NCBI RefSeq assembly: GCF_023023025.1
Contig: NZ_CP095481.1
Span: 3,224,001 to 3,288,000 of the forward strand
DNA length: 64,000 bases
From: Amycolatopsis sp. WQ 127309
GTDB taxonomy: Bacteria; Actinomycetota; Actinomycetes; Mycobacteriales; Pseudonocardiaceae
Direction of reading: 5' to 3'
Shown: positions 17,665 through 29,031 of the stretch, in pieces
Numbering within the stretch: the first letter of the stretch is position 1
How the letters are laid out: each line of letters starts with the position of its first letter
Translations under genes and position numbers: made by a program
Notes under the pieces: generated by a model
Databases searched by the model: none
Seen by the model: only the letters and a program-made list of their open reading frames with translations
Told to the model about the DNA's origin: nothing

Positions 17665-20138
17665 CGATCGCCCCCGACAAGACCGAAAAGACCGAGACGC
17701 CGGTCCCCGAAGGCCACGTGAAGCTGGTCATCGACGGCGAAGAGGTCATCGCCCCCGAGGGTGAGCTGCTGATCCGCACGGCCGAACGCCTCGGCACGGT
17801 CATCCCGCGGTTCTGCGACCACCCGCTCCTCGACCCGGCGGGCGCCTGCCGCCAGTGCCTGGTCGAGGTCGAGATGGGCGGCCGGCCGATGCCGAAGCCG
17901 CAGGCGTCCTGCACGATGACCGTCGCCGACGGCATGGTCGTCAAGACGCAGCTGACGTCCGCGGTCGCCGACAAGGCCCAGCAGGGTGTGATGGAGCTGC
18001 TGCTCATCAACCACCCGCTGGACTGCCCGATCTGCGACAAGGGCGGCGAGTGCCCGCTGCAGAACCAGGCGCTGGCCCACGGCCGCACGGAGTCCCGGTT
18101 CGTGGACACCAAGCGGACGTTCCAGAAGCCCCTGCCGATCTCTTCGCAGGTGCTGCTGGACCGGGAACGCTGCGTGCTCTGCCAGCGCTGCACCCGGTTC
18201 TCCCGCGAGATCGCCGGCGACCCGTTCATCGAGCTCCTCGAACGCGGCGCTCACCAGCAGATCGGCACCGCGGAGACAGCGGACGTCCTCGACCTCGCGT
18301 CGCGCACGACGTCCGGTCAGCCGTTCCAAAGCTACTTCTCCGGCAACGTAATCCAGATCTGCCCGGTCGGTGCTCTGACGAGCGCGGCCTACCGGTTCCG
18401 CTCCCGCCCGTTCGACCTGGTGTCCGCGCCGAGCGTCTGCGAGCACTGCTCGTCCGGCTGCGCCGAGCGGACCGACTTCCGTCGCGGCAAGGTCCAGCGC
18501 AAGCTGGCCGGCGACGACCCCGAGGTCAACGAGGAGTGGATCTGCGACAAGGGCCGCTTCGCCTTCCGCTACACCAGCGCCGAGGACCGCATCCGGCGGC
18601 CGCTGGTCCGCAACCGCGAGACCGGTGAGCTGGAAGAGGCGTCCTGGACCGACGCGCTGCGCATCGCCGCCGCCGGCCTCACCGAGGCCCGCGGCAACGG
18701 CGGCGTCGGCGTCCTGCCCGGTGGCCGGCTGACCGTCGAGGACGCCTACGCGTACTCGAAGTTCGCCCGCGTCGCCCTGCAGACCAACGACGTCGACTTC
18801 CGCGCCCGCGCGCACTCGGCCGAGGAGCTCGCGTTCCTCACCTCGCACGTCGTGGGCGTGACGCCGGAGTCCGGCGTCACCTTCGCCGAGATCGAGCGGG
18901 CCCGCACCGTGCTGTGCGTGGCGTTCGAGCCCGAGGACGAGGCGCCGATCGTGTTCCTGCGGCTGCGCAAGGCGGCCCGCAAGAACCGCACCCGGGTCGT
19001 CCACTTGGGACAGTGGACGACGTCGTCGGTGCGCAAGACGTCCGGCGAGCTGCTCGCCTGCGTCCCGGGCCAGGAGCCCGCGGCCATCGAAGGCATCGCC
19101 AAGCACGCGCCGGACCTCGACGAGGCTCTGAGCGGCGAGAACGCCGTCGTCCTCGTCGGCGAGCGCGCCGCTTCGGTCCCCGGCCTGTTCTCGGCGCTGC
19201 ACGACCTGGTGGAGCGCACCGGCGTCCGGCTCGCGTGGATCCCGCGCCGCGCCGGTGACCGGGGCGCGCTGGAGACCGGCTGCGTGCCGGGCCTGCTGCC
19301 GGGCGGCCGCCGCGTCGGCGAGGACGCCGCGCGCGTCGCCGTCGAAAACGCCTGGGGCGTCCCGCTTCCGTCCGCTCCGGGCCGCGACGCGACGGAGATC
19401 CTGAAGGCCGCCGCGGGCCGTGAGCTCGGCGGCCTGGTCGTCGGCGGCGTCGACCCGTACGACCTGCCGGACCCGGACCTCGCGCTGCGCGCGCTGGACA
19501 ACGCCGGTTTCGTCGTCAGCCTCGAGCTGCGGCACAGCGCCGTGACCGAGCGCGCGGACGTCGTGCTCCCGGTGGCCGCGTCGGACGAGAAGGCGGGCAG
19601 CTACCTCAACTGGGAGGGCCGCACCCGCCCGTTCGACATCACCATCGAGGGCACCGGCTCGCTGCCGGACTGCCGGGTGCTCGACACCCTCGCCGTCGAG
19701 ATGGACACGGACCTGTTCACGCAGACGCCGGCCGCCGCGCGCGGCGACTACGAGAAGCTCGGCGCGGCCTCCGCGCTGCGCTGGGGTTACGTCGCCGCCG
19801 CCGAGACCGGGGGAGCCACCGCTGCCCCGGGCGCCGGCCAGGCGGTCCTGTCGACCTGGCGCCAGCTGATCGACAACGGGTCCCTGCAGGACGGCGAGCC
19901 GCACCTCAAGGGCACCCAGCGCAAGCCGGTCGCGCGGTTGTCCGCGACGACCGCCGAAGGGCTGGGCGCGTCCGTCAAGGTGAGCACCGAACGCGGCGCG
20001 ATCACGCTGCCGATCGAGGTTGCCGACCTGCCCGACGGCGTGGTGTGGCTGCCGGGCAACTCCGACGGCTCCGCCGTGGCCAAGACGCTCGGTGCCGGTC
20101 ACGGCGCCGTGGTGAACCTCGCTGGGGGTGAACAGTGA
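17661..20138 (+). CDS. nuoG: NADH-quinone oxidoreductase subunit G
   Basis: An 825-aa iron-sulfur subunit of the molybdopterin-oxidoreductase fold. The N-terminal ferredoxin domain has N1b cysteines in [23 protein letters not shown]. The His-Cys cluster region is [17 protein letters not shown], followed by [18 protein letters not shown] and [34 protein letters not shown] gives the extra N7-type cysteine set. The C-terminal half is the enzyme-like domain without molybdopterin. ATG overlaps the nuoF stop (ATGA). Confidence 0.96.
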   Translation: MTIAPDKTEKTETPVPEGHVKLVIDGEEVIAPEGELLIRTAERLGTVIPRFCDHPLLDPAGACRQCLVEVEMGGRPMPKPQASCTMTVADGMVVKTQLTSAVADKAQQGVMELLLINHPLDCPICDKGGECPLQNQALAHGRTESRFVDTKRTFQKPLPISSQVLLDRERCVLCQRCTRFSREIAGDPFIELLERGAHQQIGTAETADVLDLASRTTSGQPFQSYFSGNVIQICPVGALTSAAYRFRSRPFDLVSAPSVCEHCSSGCAERTDFRRGKVQRKLAGDDPEVNEEWICDKGRFAFRYTSAEDRIRRPLVRNRETGELEEASWTDALRIAAAGLTEARGNGGVGVLPGGRLTVEDAYAYSKFARVALQTNDVDFRARAHSAEELAFLTSHVVGVTPESGVTFAEIERARTVLCVAFEPEDEAPIVFLRLRKAARKNRTRVVHLGQWTTSSVRKTSGELLACVPGQEPAAIEGIAKHAPDLDEALSGENAVVLVGERAASVPGLFSALHDLVERTGVRLAWIPRRAGDRGALETGCVPGLLPGGRRVGEDAARVAVENAWGVPLPSAPGRDATEILKAAAGRELGGLVVGGVDPYDLPDPDLALRALDNAGFVVSLELRHSAVTERADVVLPVAASDEKAGSYLNWEGRTRPFDITIEGTGSLPDCRVLDTLAVEMDTDLFTQTPAAARGDYEKLGAASALRWGYVAAAETGGATAAPGAGQAVLSTWRQLIDNGSLQDGEPHLKGTQRKPVARLSATTAEGLGASVKVSTERGAITLPIEVADLPDGVVWLPGNSDGSAVAKTLGAGHGAVVNLAGGEQ

Positions 20139-21484
20139 CACCGTTGCTGACCGAAGTCGCCGTCGGGAGTGTGCCCGACGCGGCGACGCGCGCGGCGCTG
20201 CTGGCGGACGACCCGTTCTGGATGATCGCGCTGAAGTCCGTGATCATCCTGCTGATCGGCCCGATCTTCACGATCCTGCTGATCGTCTGGGAGCGCAAGG
20301 CCGTCGGCCGGATGCAGAACCGGCCGGGCCCCAACCGCGTCGGCCCGAACGGTTACCTGCAGTCCCTGGCGGACGCGCTCAAGCTGCCGTTCAAGGAACA
20401 GATCATCCCGGACACCGCCGACCGCAAGGTGTACTTCCTCGCCCCGGTCATCTGCGTGGTGCCGCCGCTGATCGCGCTGGCGGCCATCCCGTTCGGCCCG
20501 GTGGTCTCGATCTTCGGCGAGCGGACCGTCCTGCAGCTGCTCGACCTGCCGGTCAGCCTGCTGGTCGTGCTGGCCTGCTCCTCGATCGGCGTCTACGGCA
20601 TCGTGCTCGCGGGCTGGGCGTCCGGTTCGCCGTACCCGCTGCTCGGCGGCATGCGCTCGGCCGCCCAGGTGATCTCGTACGAGATCGCGATGGGTCTCTC
20701 GATCGTCGCGGTGATCCTGCAGGCCGGTTCGCTGGACCTGGCCGACATCGTCGCCAAGCAGCAGCCGGTGTGGTTCCTCTACCTGGTCCCGAGCTTCGTG
20801 ATCTACCTGATCTCGATGGTCGGTGAGACCAACCGTGCCCCGTTCGACCTCCCGGAGGCCGAGTCGGAGCTGGTCGGCGGCTTCCACACCGAGTACAGCT
20901 CGATGAAGTTCGCGATGTTCTTCCTCGCCGAGTACGTCAACATGGTGATCGTCTCGGCGTTCGCCACCACGCTGTTCCTCGGCGGCTGGATGGCCCCGTG
21001 GCCGCTGTCGCTGATCGGGAACAACGTGCTCAACACCGGCTGGTGGCCGGTGCTGTGGTTCTTCGCGAAGATGTTCGTCCTGCTCTTCGGGTTCATCTGG
21101 CTGCGCGGCACGCTGCCCCGCCTGCGCTACGACCAGTTCATGCGCCTGGGCTGGAAGGTCCTGGTCCCGCTGAACCTGGTGTGGATCGTCATGGTGACCT
21201 TCGCGAAGGTCATCAGCTGGAACCCCGCGTCGATCATCATCGCCGCGGTCGCGATCTTCATCGTCGTCGCCCTGTTCTTCTACGTCCGCGCGTCGGGCCG
21301 CGAAGAGGAGAGCGAAGTCGTGCCGGTGACCGGTGGCGGGTTCCCGGTGCCGCCGCTCGACCTCAAGGTCCCGCAGACCACTCCGCGTCAGAAGGCTTTG
21401 GCCAAGGCCGAGGCGAAGGCGGCCCGGCGCAAGCCGGCAGCCGTCGGTACCGCAAAGGAAGGAGCGCAAGATGGGGTTTCTTGA
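20135..21484 (+). CDS. nuoH: NADH-quinone oxidoreductase subunit H
   Basis: A 449-aa membrane subunit with about eight helices, joining the quinone module to the proton-pumping arm. The conserved segments are [35 protein letters not shown] and [29 protein letters not shown]. The C-terminal 60 residues (after [11 protein letters not shown]) are a polar, Lys/Ala-rich cytoplasmic tail typical of actinobacteria. GTG overlaps the nuoG stop; the 3' end overlaps nuoI by 14 bp. Confidence 0.96.
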   Translation: MTPLLTEVAVGSVPDAATRAALLADDPFWMIALKSVIILLIGPIFTILLIVWERKAVGRMQNRPGPNRVGPNGYLQSLADALKLPFKEQIIPDTADRKVYFLAPVICVVPPLIALAAIPFGPVVSIFGERTVLQLLDLPVSLLVVLACSSIGVYGIVLAGWASGSPYPLLGGMRSAAQVISYEIAMGLSIVAVILQAGSLDLADIVAKQQPVWFLYLVPSFVIYLISMVGETNRAPFDLPEAESELVGGFHTEYSSMKFAMFFLAEYVNMVIVSAFATTLFLGGWMAPWPLSLIGNNVLNTGWWPVLWFFAKMFVLLFGFIWLRGTLPRLRYDQFMRLGWKVLVPLNLVWIVMVTFAKVISWNPASIIIAAVAIFIVVALFFYVRASGREEESEVVPVTGGGFPVPPLDLKVPQTTPRQKALAKAEAKAARRKPAAVGTAKEGAQDGVS

Positions 21485-21995
21485 TCCCGTCAAGGGCTTC
21501 GGCGTCACCTTCGGGATGATGTTCAAGAAGGTCGCCACCGAGGAGTACCCGGAGGCCGGCGCGCCGGCCGCCCCGCGCTACCACGGCCGGCACCAGCTGA
21601 ACCGCCACCCGGACGGCCTCGAGAAGTGCGTCGGCTGCGAGCTGTGCGCGTGGGCGTGCCCGGCGGACGCGATCTTCGTCGAGGGCGGTGACAACACCGA
21701 GGAAGCCCGGTACTCCCCGGGCGAGCGGTACGGCGCCGACTACCAGATCAACTACCTGCGCTGCATCGGTTGCGGCCTCTGCATCGAGGCGTGCCCGACG
21801 CGGTCGCTGACGATGATCAACTTCTACGAGCTGGCCGACGACGACCGCCAGCGGCTGATCTACACGAAGGAAGACCTCCTCGCGCCGCTGCTGTCCGGCA
21901 TGGAGCAGCCGCCGCACCCGATGCGGCTCGGCGAGAACGAGCAGGACTACTACGTGAACGGCCCCGAGCTGGCGCGCGGGGAGGGTGCGAAGTGA
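21471..21995 (+). CDS. nuoI: NADH-quinone oxidoreductase subunit I
   Basis: A 174-aa 8Fe-ferredoxin subunit. The two [4Fe-4S] motifs are [21 protein letters not shown] and [21 protein letters not shown], ligating N6a and N6b. The ATG at 21471 was chosen because it has a strong AAGGAAGGAG ribosome binding site and begins the conserved [14 protein letters not shown]; it lies inside the end of nuoH. Confidence 0.97.
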   Translation: MGFLDPVKGFGVTFGMMFKKVATEEYPEAGAPAAPRYHGRHQLNRHPDGLEKCVGCELCAWACPADAIFVEGGDNTEEARYSPGERYGADYQINYLRCIGCGLCIEACPTRSLTMINFYELADDDRQRLIYTKEDLLAPLLSGMEQPPHPMRLGENEQDYYVNGPELARGEGAK

Positions 21996-22852
21996 TCACC
22001 GCACTGCTGGCCCAGGCGCCCACCGGTGCCGCCGCGGGCGTGACGACCGGTGAGGCCATCGCGTTCTGGATCCTCGGCCCGGTCTGCCTGCTCGGCGCGC
22101 TCGGCATGATCTTCTCCCGCAACGCCGTGCACTCGGCGCTGTGGCTGGTGCTGACCATGCTGAGCCTGGGCGCGCTGTACATGATCCAGTCGGCGCCGTT
22201 CCTCGGCTTCACGCAGATCATCGTCTACACCGGCGCGATCATGATGCTGTTCCTGTTCGTGCTGATGCTGGTCGGCCGCGAGAGCTCCGACTCGGTCGTC
22301 GAGGTGCTGCGCGGTCAGCGGCTCGCGGCGACCGTGCTGGGCATCGGCCTGGCCGCGCTGCTGGCCACCGGCATCTACCGGGCGCTGGACAACGTCACCC
22401 CGGCCGTCCCGCTCGACTCGGCGACGTCCGCCGGCGGCGGGCCAAAGGGCCTGGGCCGGCTGATCTTCACCGACTACCTGTTCCCGTTCGAGCTGACGTC
22501 GGCGCTACTCATCACCGCCGCGGTCGGCGCGATGGTGCTGGCCTTCACCGACCGGCACGCCAAGAACGGCAAGAAGACGCAGAAGGAACTGGTCGTGGCG
22601 CGCTTCCGCGGCGAGCACGACCGGCCGTCCCCGCTGCCCGGCCCGGGTGTCTTCGCCACGGCGAACTCGGTGTCCACCCCGGCGCTGCTGCCGGACGGTT
22701 CGGTCGCCCCGGAGTCGCTGTCGGCGATCATCGAGTCCACCTCGGCGATCGAGCTGGCGAAGGAACGCAAGCTCGTCGCGGACGACCGCCCGCACCCGGA
22801 CGCGCACGCGCTGGTCGGCTCCGAAGGTGCTTCGGAAGGGGAGAAGGAATGA
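21992..22852 (+). CDS. nuoJ: NADH-quinone oxidoreductase subunit J
   Basis: A 286-aa membrane subunit with five helices. Recognisable by [22 protein letters not shown] and [24 protein letters not shown] (the helix with a pi-bulge). After the last helix (about residue 192) an unusual 95-residue polar tail follows. It is Pro/Ser/Glu-rich, present in actinobacterial NuoJ but absent from proteobacterial NuoJ. GTG overlaps the nuoI stop; the stop overlaps the nuoK ATG. Confidence 0.95.
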   Translation: MITALLAQAPTGAAAGVTTGEAIAFWILGPVCLLGALGMIFSRNAVHSALWLVLTMLSLGALYMIQSAPFLGFTQIIVYTGAIMMLFLFVLMLVGRESSDSVVEVLRGQRLAATVLGIGLAALLATGIYRALDNVTPAVPLDSATSAGGGPKGLGRLIFTDYLFPFELTSALLITAAVGAMVLAFTDRHAKNGKKTQKELVVARFRGEHDRPSPLPGPGVFATANSVSTPALLPDGSVAPESLSAIIESTSAIELAKERKLVADDRPHPDAHALVGSEGASEGEKE

Positions 22853-23148
22853 CCCCCACGTACTACCTGCTGCTCTCGGCGCTGCTGTTCTCGATCGGCG
22901 CGGTCGGCGTGCTGGTGCGCCGCAACGCGATCGTCGTGTTCATGTGCATCGAGCTGATGCTGAACGCGGTGAACCTCTCGCTCGTGACTTTCGCCCGGAT
23001 CAACGGCAGCCTCGACGGCCAGATCATGGCCTTCTTCGTGATGGTCGTGGCCGCCGCCGAGGTCGTGGTCGGGCTGGCGATCATCATGGCGATCTTCCGC
23101 ACCCGGCGCTCGGCCTCGGTCGACGACACCAACCTGCTGAAGTACTAG
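22849..23148 (+). CDS. nuoK: NADH-quinone oxidoreductase subunit K
   Basis: A 99-aa, three-helix antiporter-like subunit. It holds the two conserved membrane glutamates in [18 protein letters not shown] and [19 protein letters not shown], used in proton transfer. It starts at ATG 22849 inside the nuoJ stop (ATGA), preceded by GGGGAGAAGGA. nuoL starts 10 bp later. Confidence 0.96.
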   Translation: MTPTYYLLLSALLFSIGAVGVLVRRNAIVVFMCIELMLNAVNLSLVTFARINGSLDGQIMAFFVMVVAAAEVVVGLAIIMAIFRTRRSASVDDTNLLKY

Positions 23149-23158
23149 GAGACACCGA

Positions 23159-25060
23159 GTGACCGCATCATCGTGGCTGCTGGTGGCCCTCCCTGCCTTC
23201 GGCGCGCTCGTCCTGCTGCTCGTGGGCAAGCGCGCGAAGGGCTGGGGGCATCTGCTCGGAACGGCCACCGTCACCCTGGCCTTCGTCTGGGGCCTGATCC
23301 TGTTCTTCACCGCCGACACGGGCCAGACCACGGACACCAAGCTCTACTCGTGGATCCCGGCCGGCGCGCTGCAGATCGACTTCGGGCTCCGGGTCGACGC
23401 CCTGTCGCTGACGTTCGTGCTGCTCATCACCGGCGTCGGCATGCTGATCCACTTCTACTCGATCGGCTACATGGCCGACGACGAGGCCCGGTACCGCTTC
23501 TTCGCGTATCTGAACCTCTTCGTCGCCTCGATGCTGATCCTGGTGCTGGGCAACAGCTTCGTGACGCTCTACCTGGGCTGGGAGGGCGTGGGTCTCGCGT
23601 CCTACCTGCTCATCGGCTGGTACCAGGGCCGCCCGTCCGCCGCGACCGCGGCGAAGAAGGCGTTCCTGATGAACCGCGTCGGTGACGTCGGGCTCGCGCT
23701 GGCGATCTTCATCATGTTCAAGTACGCCGGTTCGACCGGCTACGCGCAGGTCTTCGACGCGGTGGGCGCGGGCAAGTTCCCGCCGGCCGCGATCACCGCG
23801 ATGGCGATCTTCCTGCTGCTGGGCGCGTGCGGTAAGTCCGGCCAGTTCCCGCTGCAGGCCTGGCTCCCGGACGCGATGGAGGGCCCGACCCCGGTCTCGG
23901 CCCTGATCCACGCGGCGACGATGGTCACCGCCGGCGTCTACCTGGTGGCCCGCTCGCACGACATCTTCAACGCGACGCCGGACGGACGCTTGATCGTCAC
24001 GCTGGTCGGCACGGTAACCCTGCTGCTGGGGTGCATCATCGGCTGCGCGTACGACGACATCAAGAAGGTCCTCGCGTACTCGACGGTCAGCCAGATCGGC
24101 TACATGATGCTGGCCGTCGGCCTCGGGCCGATCGCGTACGCGCTGGGCATCATGCACCTGGTCGCGCACGGCTTCTTCAAGGCCGGGCTGTTCCTCGGCG
24201 CCGGTTCGGTCATGCACGGCATGAACGACGAGGTCGACATGCGGAAGTTCGGCGGCCTGTGGAAGAAGATGCCGATCACCTTCGTGACGTTCGGTCTCGG
24301 CTACCTGGCCCTCATCGGGTTCCCCGGCCTTTCCGGCTTCTGGACGAAGGACGCGATCATCGAAGCGGCGTTCAGCCAGGGCGGCTGGCGCGGCTGGGTG
24401 ATGGGGGGCGCCGCACTGCTGGGCGCCGGGCTCACGGCGTTCTACATGACCCGCCTGATGGTGATGACCTTCCTTGGCAAGGAACGCTGGAAGGACATCA
24501 AGAGCACCGACGGCCGCGACTTCCACCCGCATGAGTCGAAGGCGATCATGTGGGTCCCGATGGCGGTCTTGGCGGTCGGCTCGGTCGGCGCCGGTTGGTT
24601 CTTCGCCGGGGGCGACCGCTTCGTGGAGTGGCTGAAGCCGACCGTGGGCCCCTTGGAGGAGTCACACCACGCGCCGTTCGATGCGTGGGTGATCTCCACG
24701 GCCGCGGTCGTGATCTCCCTGCTGGGTGTCCTGATCGCGTACCTGATCTTCCGCCGTCCCGTCCCGGTCGAGCGGGCGGAGCGGGTTTCCTTCGTCACCC
24801 GCGCCGCCCGCAACGACCTGTACGGCAACACCCTCAACGAGACGCTGGTCGCCCGCCCGGGCACCTGGCTCTCTCGCGCGCTGGTCTTCGTCGACAACCG
24901 CGGCGTCGACGGCGCGGTCAACGGCCTCGCCGCCGCTCTCGGCGGCGGCTCCGGCCGGCTGAGGCGGCTGCAGACCGGGTTCGTCCGGTCCTACGCGCTG
25001 TCGATGCTCGGCGGCACGTTCCTGCTTCTGGCGGCTCTCCTGCTGGTGAGGTTCTCCTGA
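23159..25060 (+). CDS. nuoL: NADH-quinone oxidoreductase subunit L
   Basis: A 633-aa Mrp-antiporter-like proton-pumping subunit. Key segments are [18 protein letters not shown] (conserved Glu), [41 protein letters not shown] (essential Lys and broken helix) and [12 protein letters not shown]. The long lateral C-terminal helix begins near residue 530, with [16 protein letters not shown] start; its TGA shares a base with the nuoM ATG. Confidence 0.97.
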   Translation: MTASSWLLVALPAFGALVLLLVGKRAKGWGHLLGTATVTLAFVWGLILFFTADTGQTTDTKLYSWIPAGALQIDFGLRVDALSLTFVLLITGVGMLIHFYSIGYMADDEARYRFFAYLNLFVASMLILVLGNSFVTLYLGWEGVGLASYLLIGWYQGRPSAATAAKKAFLMNRVGDVGLALAIFIMFKYAGSTGYAQVFDAVGAGKFPPAAITAMAIFLLLGACGKSGQFPLQAWLPDAMEGPTPVSALIHAATMVTAGVYLVARSHDIFNATPDGRLIVTLVGTVTLLLGCIIGCAYDDIKKVLAYSTVSQIGYMMLAVGLGPIAYALGIMHLVAHGFFKAGLFLGAGSVMHGMNDEVDMRKFGGLWKKMPITFVTFGLGYLALIGFPGLSGFWTKDAIIEAAFSQGGWRGWVMGGAALLGAGLTAFYMTRLMVMTFLGKERWKDIKSTDGRDFHPHESKAIMWVPMAVLAVGSVGAGWFFAGGDRFVEWLKPTVGPLEESHHAPFDAWVISTAAVVISLLGVLIAYLIFRRPVPVERAERVSFVTRAARNDLYGNTLNETLVARPGTWLSRALVFVDNRGVDGAVNGLAAALGGGSGRLRRLQTGFVRSYALSMLGGTFLLLAALLLVRFS

Positions 25061-26649
25061 TGACCTGGTTGCTGATCCTCATCCTGGTGCCGCTGGTCGG
25101 CTCCCTGGTGCTGGCGTTCCTCAAGGGGAACGACCGCGCCGCGGTGCTGGCCGCGCTCGCCTTCTCGATCCTCGAGTTCCTGCTGATCATCCCGTTCTGG
25201 CTCAGCTACTCGCCGTCCGGCGCGCGGCTGCAGATGACGTCGAGCTTCGACTGGATCCCGAGCTTCGGGGTGCACATCGCGTTCGGCACCGACGGCATCT
25301 CGCTGATCATGATCGCGGTGATCGCGCTGCTGGTGCCGATCGTCGTCGGCGGGCTCGGCACGATGGACAAGCTCCCGCCCGGCCGCAGCGCCGGCGGGTT
25401 CCTGTCGCTGATCCTGCTGCAGGAGGCGCTCACCATCGGCGTCTTCGCCGCGACGGACGTCTTCCTGTTCTACGTGCTGTTCGAGATCATGCTGATCCCG
25501 ATGTACTTCCTCATCGGCGGTTACGGCGGCGCGAACCGGCAGTACGCGGCGGTGAAGTTCTTCCTCTACTCGTTCCTCGGCGGCCTGATCATGCTGGCCT
25601 CGGCGATCGGGGCGTACTCGCTCGCCGAGGACAAGCTCGGCCACGGCACGTTCGACTGGGCCACGCTCGTCACGGTCGTCCGGGACGCCCCGCTGAGCAC
25701 GCAGATCTGGCTGTTCCTCGGGTTCTTCCTGGCGTTCGCGATCAAGGCGCCGCTCGTGCCGTTCCACACCTGGCTGCCGGACGCGGCGGGGGAGGCGCCG
25801 ATCGGCGTCGCCGTCCTGCTGGTCGGCGTGCTGGACAAGGTCGGCACGTTCGGCTTCCTGCGCTACTGCCTGCCGATGTTCCCGGACGCGAGCCGGACCC
25901 TGGCGCCGCTGGTGCTGGTGCTGTCGGTGATCGGCGTGCTGTACGGCTCGATCCTCGCCGCGGGGCAGCGGGACATGAAGCGGTTCATCGCCTACGTCTC
26001 GATCGCCCACTTCGGCTTCATCTCGCTCGGCATCTTCGCGTTCAACGAGCAGGCGATGATCGGCTCGGCGACGTACATGCTGAACCACAGCCTCGCGACC
26101 GGCATGCTGATCGTGGTGATCGGCCTGGTCGTCGCACGCGGCGGCTCGACGAAGATCTCCGACTACGGCGGCATGGCGAAGGTGACCCCGCTGCTCGCGG
26201 GCCTGTTCCTCCTCGCCGGGCTGTCCACGCTCTCGCTGCCGGGCACCAACTCGTTCGTCTCCGAGTTCCTGGTGCTCATCGGGGCCTTCGTGGACCAGCC
26301 GGTGTACACGATCCTCGCGACGGTCGGCATGGTCCTGGCCGCGGCTTACGTCCTCTGGCTCTACCAGCGCGTCATGCAGGGTCCGCTCCGCGGAGCGGCC
26401 CTGGTGCCGCCCGCCAAGGGCGGCGGGGCCACCCCGGCCGGCGTCGAGTCGGGTGGCGCCGTGGCCACCGCGACCGTGACCGAGCCGGGCGCGACCAAGG
26501 TGATCAAGGACCTCGGCGGCCGCGAGATCGCGATCCTCGCGCCGCTGGTCGTGCTGATCATCGTCCTCGGCTTCTACCCGAAGCCGGTGCTCGACACAGT
26601 CACCCCGACGGTGCAGCAGACGCTGTCCGCGGTTCAGGGAGGCAAGTAA
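25060..26649 (+). CDS. nuoM: NADH-quinone oxidoreductase subunit M
   Basis: A 529-aa antiporter-like proton-pumping subunit. Conserved stretches are YVLFEIMLIPMYFLIG (Glu of the proton channel), FAIKAPLVPFHTWLPDAAGEAPIGVAVLLVG (Lys) and GTNSFVSEFLVLIG. A Gly/Ala/Thr-rich loop of roughly 50 residues (about 445-490) interrupts the last helices. ATG 25060 overlaps the nuoL stop (TGATG). Confidence 0.97.
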   Translation: MTWLLILILVPLVGSLVLAFLKGNDRAAVLAALAFSILEFLLIIPFWLSYSPSGARLQMTSSFDWIPSFGVHIAFGTDGISLIMIAVIALLVPIVVGGLGTMDKLPPGRSAGGFLSLILLQEALTIGVFAATDVFLFYVLFEIMLIPMYFLIGGYGGANRQYAAVKFFLYSFLGGLIMLASAIGAYSLAEDKLGHGTFDWATLVTVVRDAPLSTQIWLFLGFFLAFAIKAPLVPFHTWLPDAAGEAPIGVAVLLVGVLDKVGTFGFLRYCLPMFPDASRTLAPLVLVLSVIGVLYGSILAAGQRDMKRFIAYVSIAHFGFISLGIFAFNEQAMIGSATYMLNHSLATGMLIVVIGLVVARGGSTKISDYGGMAKVTPLLAGLFLLAGLSTLSLPGTNSFVSEFLVLIGAFVDQPVYTILATVGMVLAAAYVLWLYQRVMQGPLRGAALVPPAKGGGATPAGVESGGAVATATVTEPGATKVIKDLGGREIAILAPLVVLIIVLGFYPKPVLDTVTPTVQQTLSAVQGGK

Positions 26650-26652
26650 CCC

Positions 26653-28224
26653 GTGCTCGACATCCTCCTGACCCAGGCGCCGGAACCACCGATCGCGACG
26701 CCGTCGGTCGACTACAACGCCGTGCTGCCGGTGCTGATCATCTTCGGCGCGGCCTGCCTCAGCGTGCTGGTGGAAGCGTTCGCCTCGAAGCGCTCGCGGT
26801 TCGGCGTGCAGGTCGGGCTGAGCCTGGTCGCGATCCTCGCGGCCGGTGGCTGGCTGATCAAGTACGCACTGAACGACGCCCCCGCGGGCGGCGTGAAGAC
26901 GTTCAGCGGCGCGATCTCGATCGACAAGCCGGCGCTGTTCCTCTGGGGCACGCTGCTGGCCCTGGCGGTCGGCGCGGTGCTGCTGATCTCGGACCGCGTC
27001 GTCGAGCCGGGCGGCGCGCTGGTCGCGCAGGCCGGCATCCGCCCGGGCACGGTCCAGGACCGCGCGCAGACGGCGACCGTCATGCAGACCGAGGTCTTCC
27101 CGCTGACGCTGTTCGCGCTCGGCGGCATGATGGCGTTCACCGCGTCGAACGACCTGCTCACCATGTTCATCGCGCTGGAAGTGCTGTCCCTGCCGCTGTA
27201 CCTGATGTGCGGCCTGGCCCGGCGCCGGCGGTTGCTGTCGCAGGAGTCGGCGGTCAAGTACTTCCTGCTCGGCGCGTTCTCCTCGGCGTTCTTCCTCTAC
27301 GGCCTCGCGCTGCTGTACGGCTACGCGAACTCCGTGAAGCTGGGCGACATCGCGGCCGCGGCGGCCGGTTCGGACCGCTCGGACACGCTGCTGTTCGCCG
27401 GCCTCGGCCTGCTGGTCGTCGGCCTGCTGTTCAAGGGCTCGGTCGGCCCGTTCCACACCTGGACCCCGGACGTCTACCAGGGCGCGCCGACCCCGGTCAC
27501 GGCGTTCATGGCGGCGTGCACGAAGGTCGCCGCGTTCGGCGGGATCCTGCGCGTGCTGTCGGTGGCGTTCGGCTCCACGAGCTGGGAGTGGCGCGGCGTG
27601 CTCTGGGGCGTCGCGATCATCTCGATGCTGATCGGCGCGGTGCTGGGCCTGACCCAGACCGACGTCAAGCGCATGATCGCGTACTCGTCGATCGCGCACG
27701 CGGGCTTCCTGCTCATCGGCGCGATCTCGATCACCGAGAACGGCCTGTCGAGCACGCTGTTCTACCTGCTGTCGTACGGCTTCACGACGCTGGCGGCGTT
27801 CGGCGTGATCAGCCTGGTCCGCGACTCCTCTGGCGAGGCGACGCACCTCTCGGCGTGGGCGGGCCTCGCGAAACGGTCGCCCTTGGTGGCCGCGGTGTTC
27901 ACGTTCCTGTTGCTGGCCTTGGCGGGCATCCCGTTGACGTCGGGCTTCGTGGGCAAGTTCGTCGTGTTCTCGGCGGCCCTGTCCGACGGAATGGCCCCGC
28001 TGGTGGTCATCGCCCTGGTGTTCAGCGCGGTGGCGGCGTTCTTCTACCTGCGCGTGATCGTCCTGATGTACTTCTCCGAGCCGGCCGCGGACGGCCCCAC
28101 GGTGACGATCCCGGGCTTCGGCACCGGAACGGCGATCTTCCTGGGCACGGCGGTGACGCTGGTCCTGGGCCTGGTCCCGGCATTCGCCTTGTCATGGGCG
28201 GGCGCGGGCGGCTTCGCTTCCTGA
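26653..28224 (+). CDS. nuoN: NADH-quinone oxidoreductase subunit N
   Basis: A 523-aa antiporter-like subunit ending the nuo operon. Features are FIALEVLSLPLYLMCGLARRR, LLFKGSVGPFHTWTPDVYQGAPTPVTAFMAACTKVAAFGG and GIPLTSGFVGKFVVF. GTG start 3 bp after nuoM. All fourteen nuo genes are present in canonical order with no interruption, so complex I is complete and lacks only the regulator gene locally. Confidence 0.97.
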   Translation: MLDILLTQAPEPPIATPSVDYNAVLPVLIIFGAACLSVLVEAFASKRSRFGVQVGLSLVAILAAGGWLIKYALNDAPAGGVKTFSGAISIDKPALFLWGTLLALAVGAVLLISDRVVEPGGALVAQAGIRPGTVQDRAQTATVMQTEVFPLTLFALGGMMAFTASNDLLTMFIALEVLSLPLYLMCGLARRRRLLSQESAVKYFLLGAFSSAFFLYGLALLYGYANSVKLGDIAAAAAGSDRSDTLLFAGLGLLVVGLLFKGSVGPFHTWTPDVYQGAPTPVTAFMAACTKVAAFGGILRVLSVAFGSTSWEWRGVLWGVAIISMLIGAVLGLTQTDVKRMIAYSSIAHAGFLLIGAISITENGLSSTLFYLLSYGFTTLAAFGVISLVRDSSGEATHLSAWAGLAKRSPLVAAVFTFLLLALAGIPLTSGFVGKFVVFSAALSDGMAPLVVIALVFSAVAAFFYLRVIVLMYFSEPAADGPTVTIPGFGTGTAIFLGTAVTLVLGLVPAFALSWAGAGGFAS

Positions 28225-28246
28225 GTCTGTTCTTCCGCTTTCTGCC

Positions 28247-28283
28247 AGGGCCGTCACTCTCTCTTTGAGGGGGTGGCGGCCCT
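28247..28283. terminator. Hairpin terminator between nuoN and the convergent espG-like gene
   Basis: AGGGCCGTCAC (28247-28257) pairs with GTGGCGGCCCT (28273-28283) with a 15-nt loop and one G-T mismatch. TTT follows on the plus strand. It lies wholly in the 60-bp gap of two convergent genes, so it probably terminates in both directions. Confidence 0.7.
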
Positions 28284-28284
28284 T

Positions 28285-29010
28285 TCAGTTGCCGAGAAGC
28301 GCCGCGACCTTCCGCCCCAGCACCACGGGATCCCCGGGCATGACGCTGATGAACTGATCGGCCACCCCGATCCCGACCCGCCCGGCATCGACGTCAAGGT
28401 AGCCGAAAGAGCCGCCGGCTTCGACGCGAAGCCCCTCTTCCCGCTTGGCGGCGTAGAACTGCCCCATCCCGCTGTGCTTCTGTTTCACGAGTTCATCGAG
28501 CTTCTGCGCGGCCCGGCTGCGGCTCGGGGCGTCGTCGAAGACCTCGCTGCCGGGTTCTTCTCGAAAGTCTTGCTGTGACAGGGAAAACGGCTTGATGTCC
28601 GCGGCCGCGCAGGGCGGCAGGTTCGCGATGAGCGCGTCGACGGGGTGGGTATCGGGCGAGACCCCCCGGAGCCAGACCCGCTCGCCCTGACAGAGCGCGG
28701 TGACGGCAGTCCGCCCTTGCACGGCGACAAGGACCCCGATCTGTTCCCTCTGGTCCCGCGCGTAGGCGAAGAACTCGACCGCGGGCCGGTCGAGCAGGTG
28801 CAGAAGATCGTCGAACTCGGGCGTGAAGCCGTCGCCCTCGGTGAAGCCGTATTCGCTGAGCTCTTCAAAGGCCCGGCGATCGGTGTGTTCCCTGATGGAC
28901 GGCGGAATGTAGCGCAACCCACCGGCGAAAACCGGATGCGGATCCCCGCAGCCCGCGGTGCGCATGGCCGTGAGCAGGTTGCCGAGAGACAGTTCGGCCT
29001 TGAGCACCAC
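28285..29010 (-). CDS. ESX secretion-associated EspG-family protein
   Basis: A 241-aa cytoplasmic protein matching the EspG fold family: an alternating alpha/beta pattern with VEFFAYARDQREQIGVLVAVQGRTAVTAL in the middle and GYLDVDAGRVGIGVADQFISVMPGDPVVLGRKVAALL at the end. EspG proteins bind PE-PPE substrates of type VII secretion and keep them soluble. The gene lies 21 bp downstream of the PPE-like gene, which is its likely client. It is somewhat shorter than mycobacterial EspG. No ESX core gene (eccB, C, D, mycP) is in the window. Confidence 0.8.
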   Translation of the reverse strand: MVLKAELSLGNLLTAMRTAGCGDPHPVFAGGLRYIPPSIREHTDRRAFEELSEYGFTEGDGFTPEFDDLLHLLDRPAVEFFAYARDQREQIGVLVAVQGRTAVTALCQGERVWLRGVSPDTHPVDALIANLPPCAAADIKPFSLSQQDFREEPGSEVFDDAPSRSRAAQKLDELVKQKHSGMGQFYAAKREEGLRVEAGGSFGYLDVDAGRVGIGVADQFISVMPGDPVVLGRKVAALLGN

Positions 29011-29031
29011 GTGCTTCGTTCCTCCAGGCGC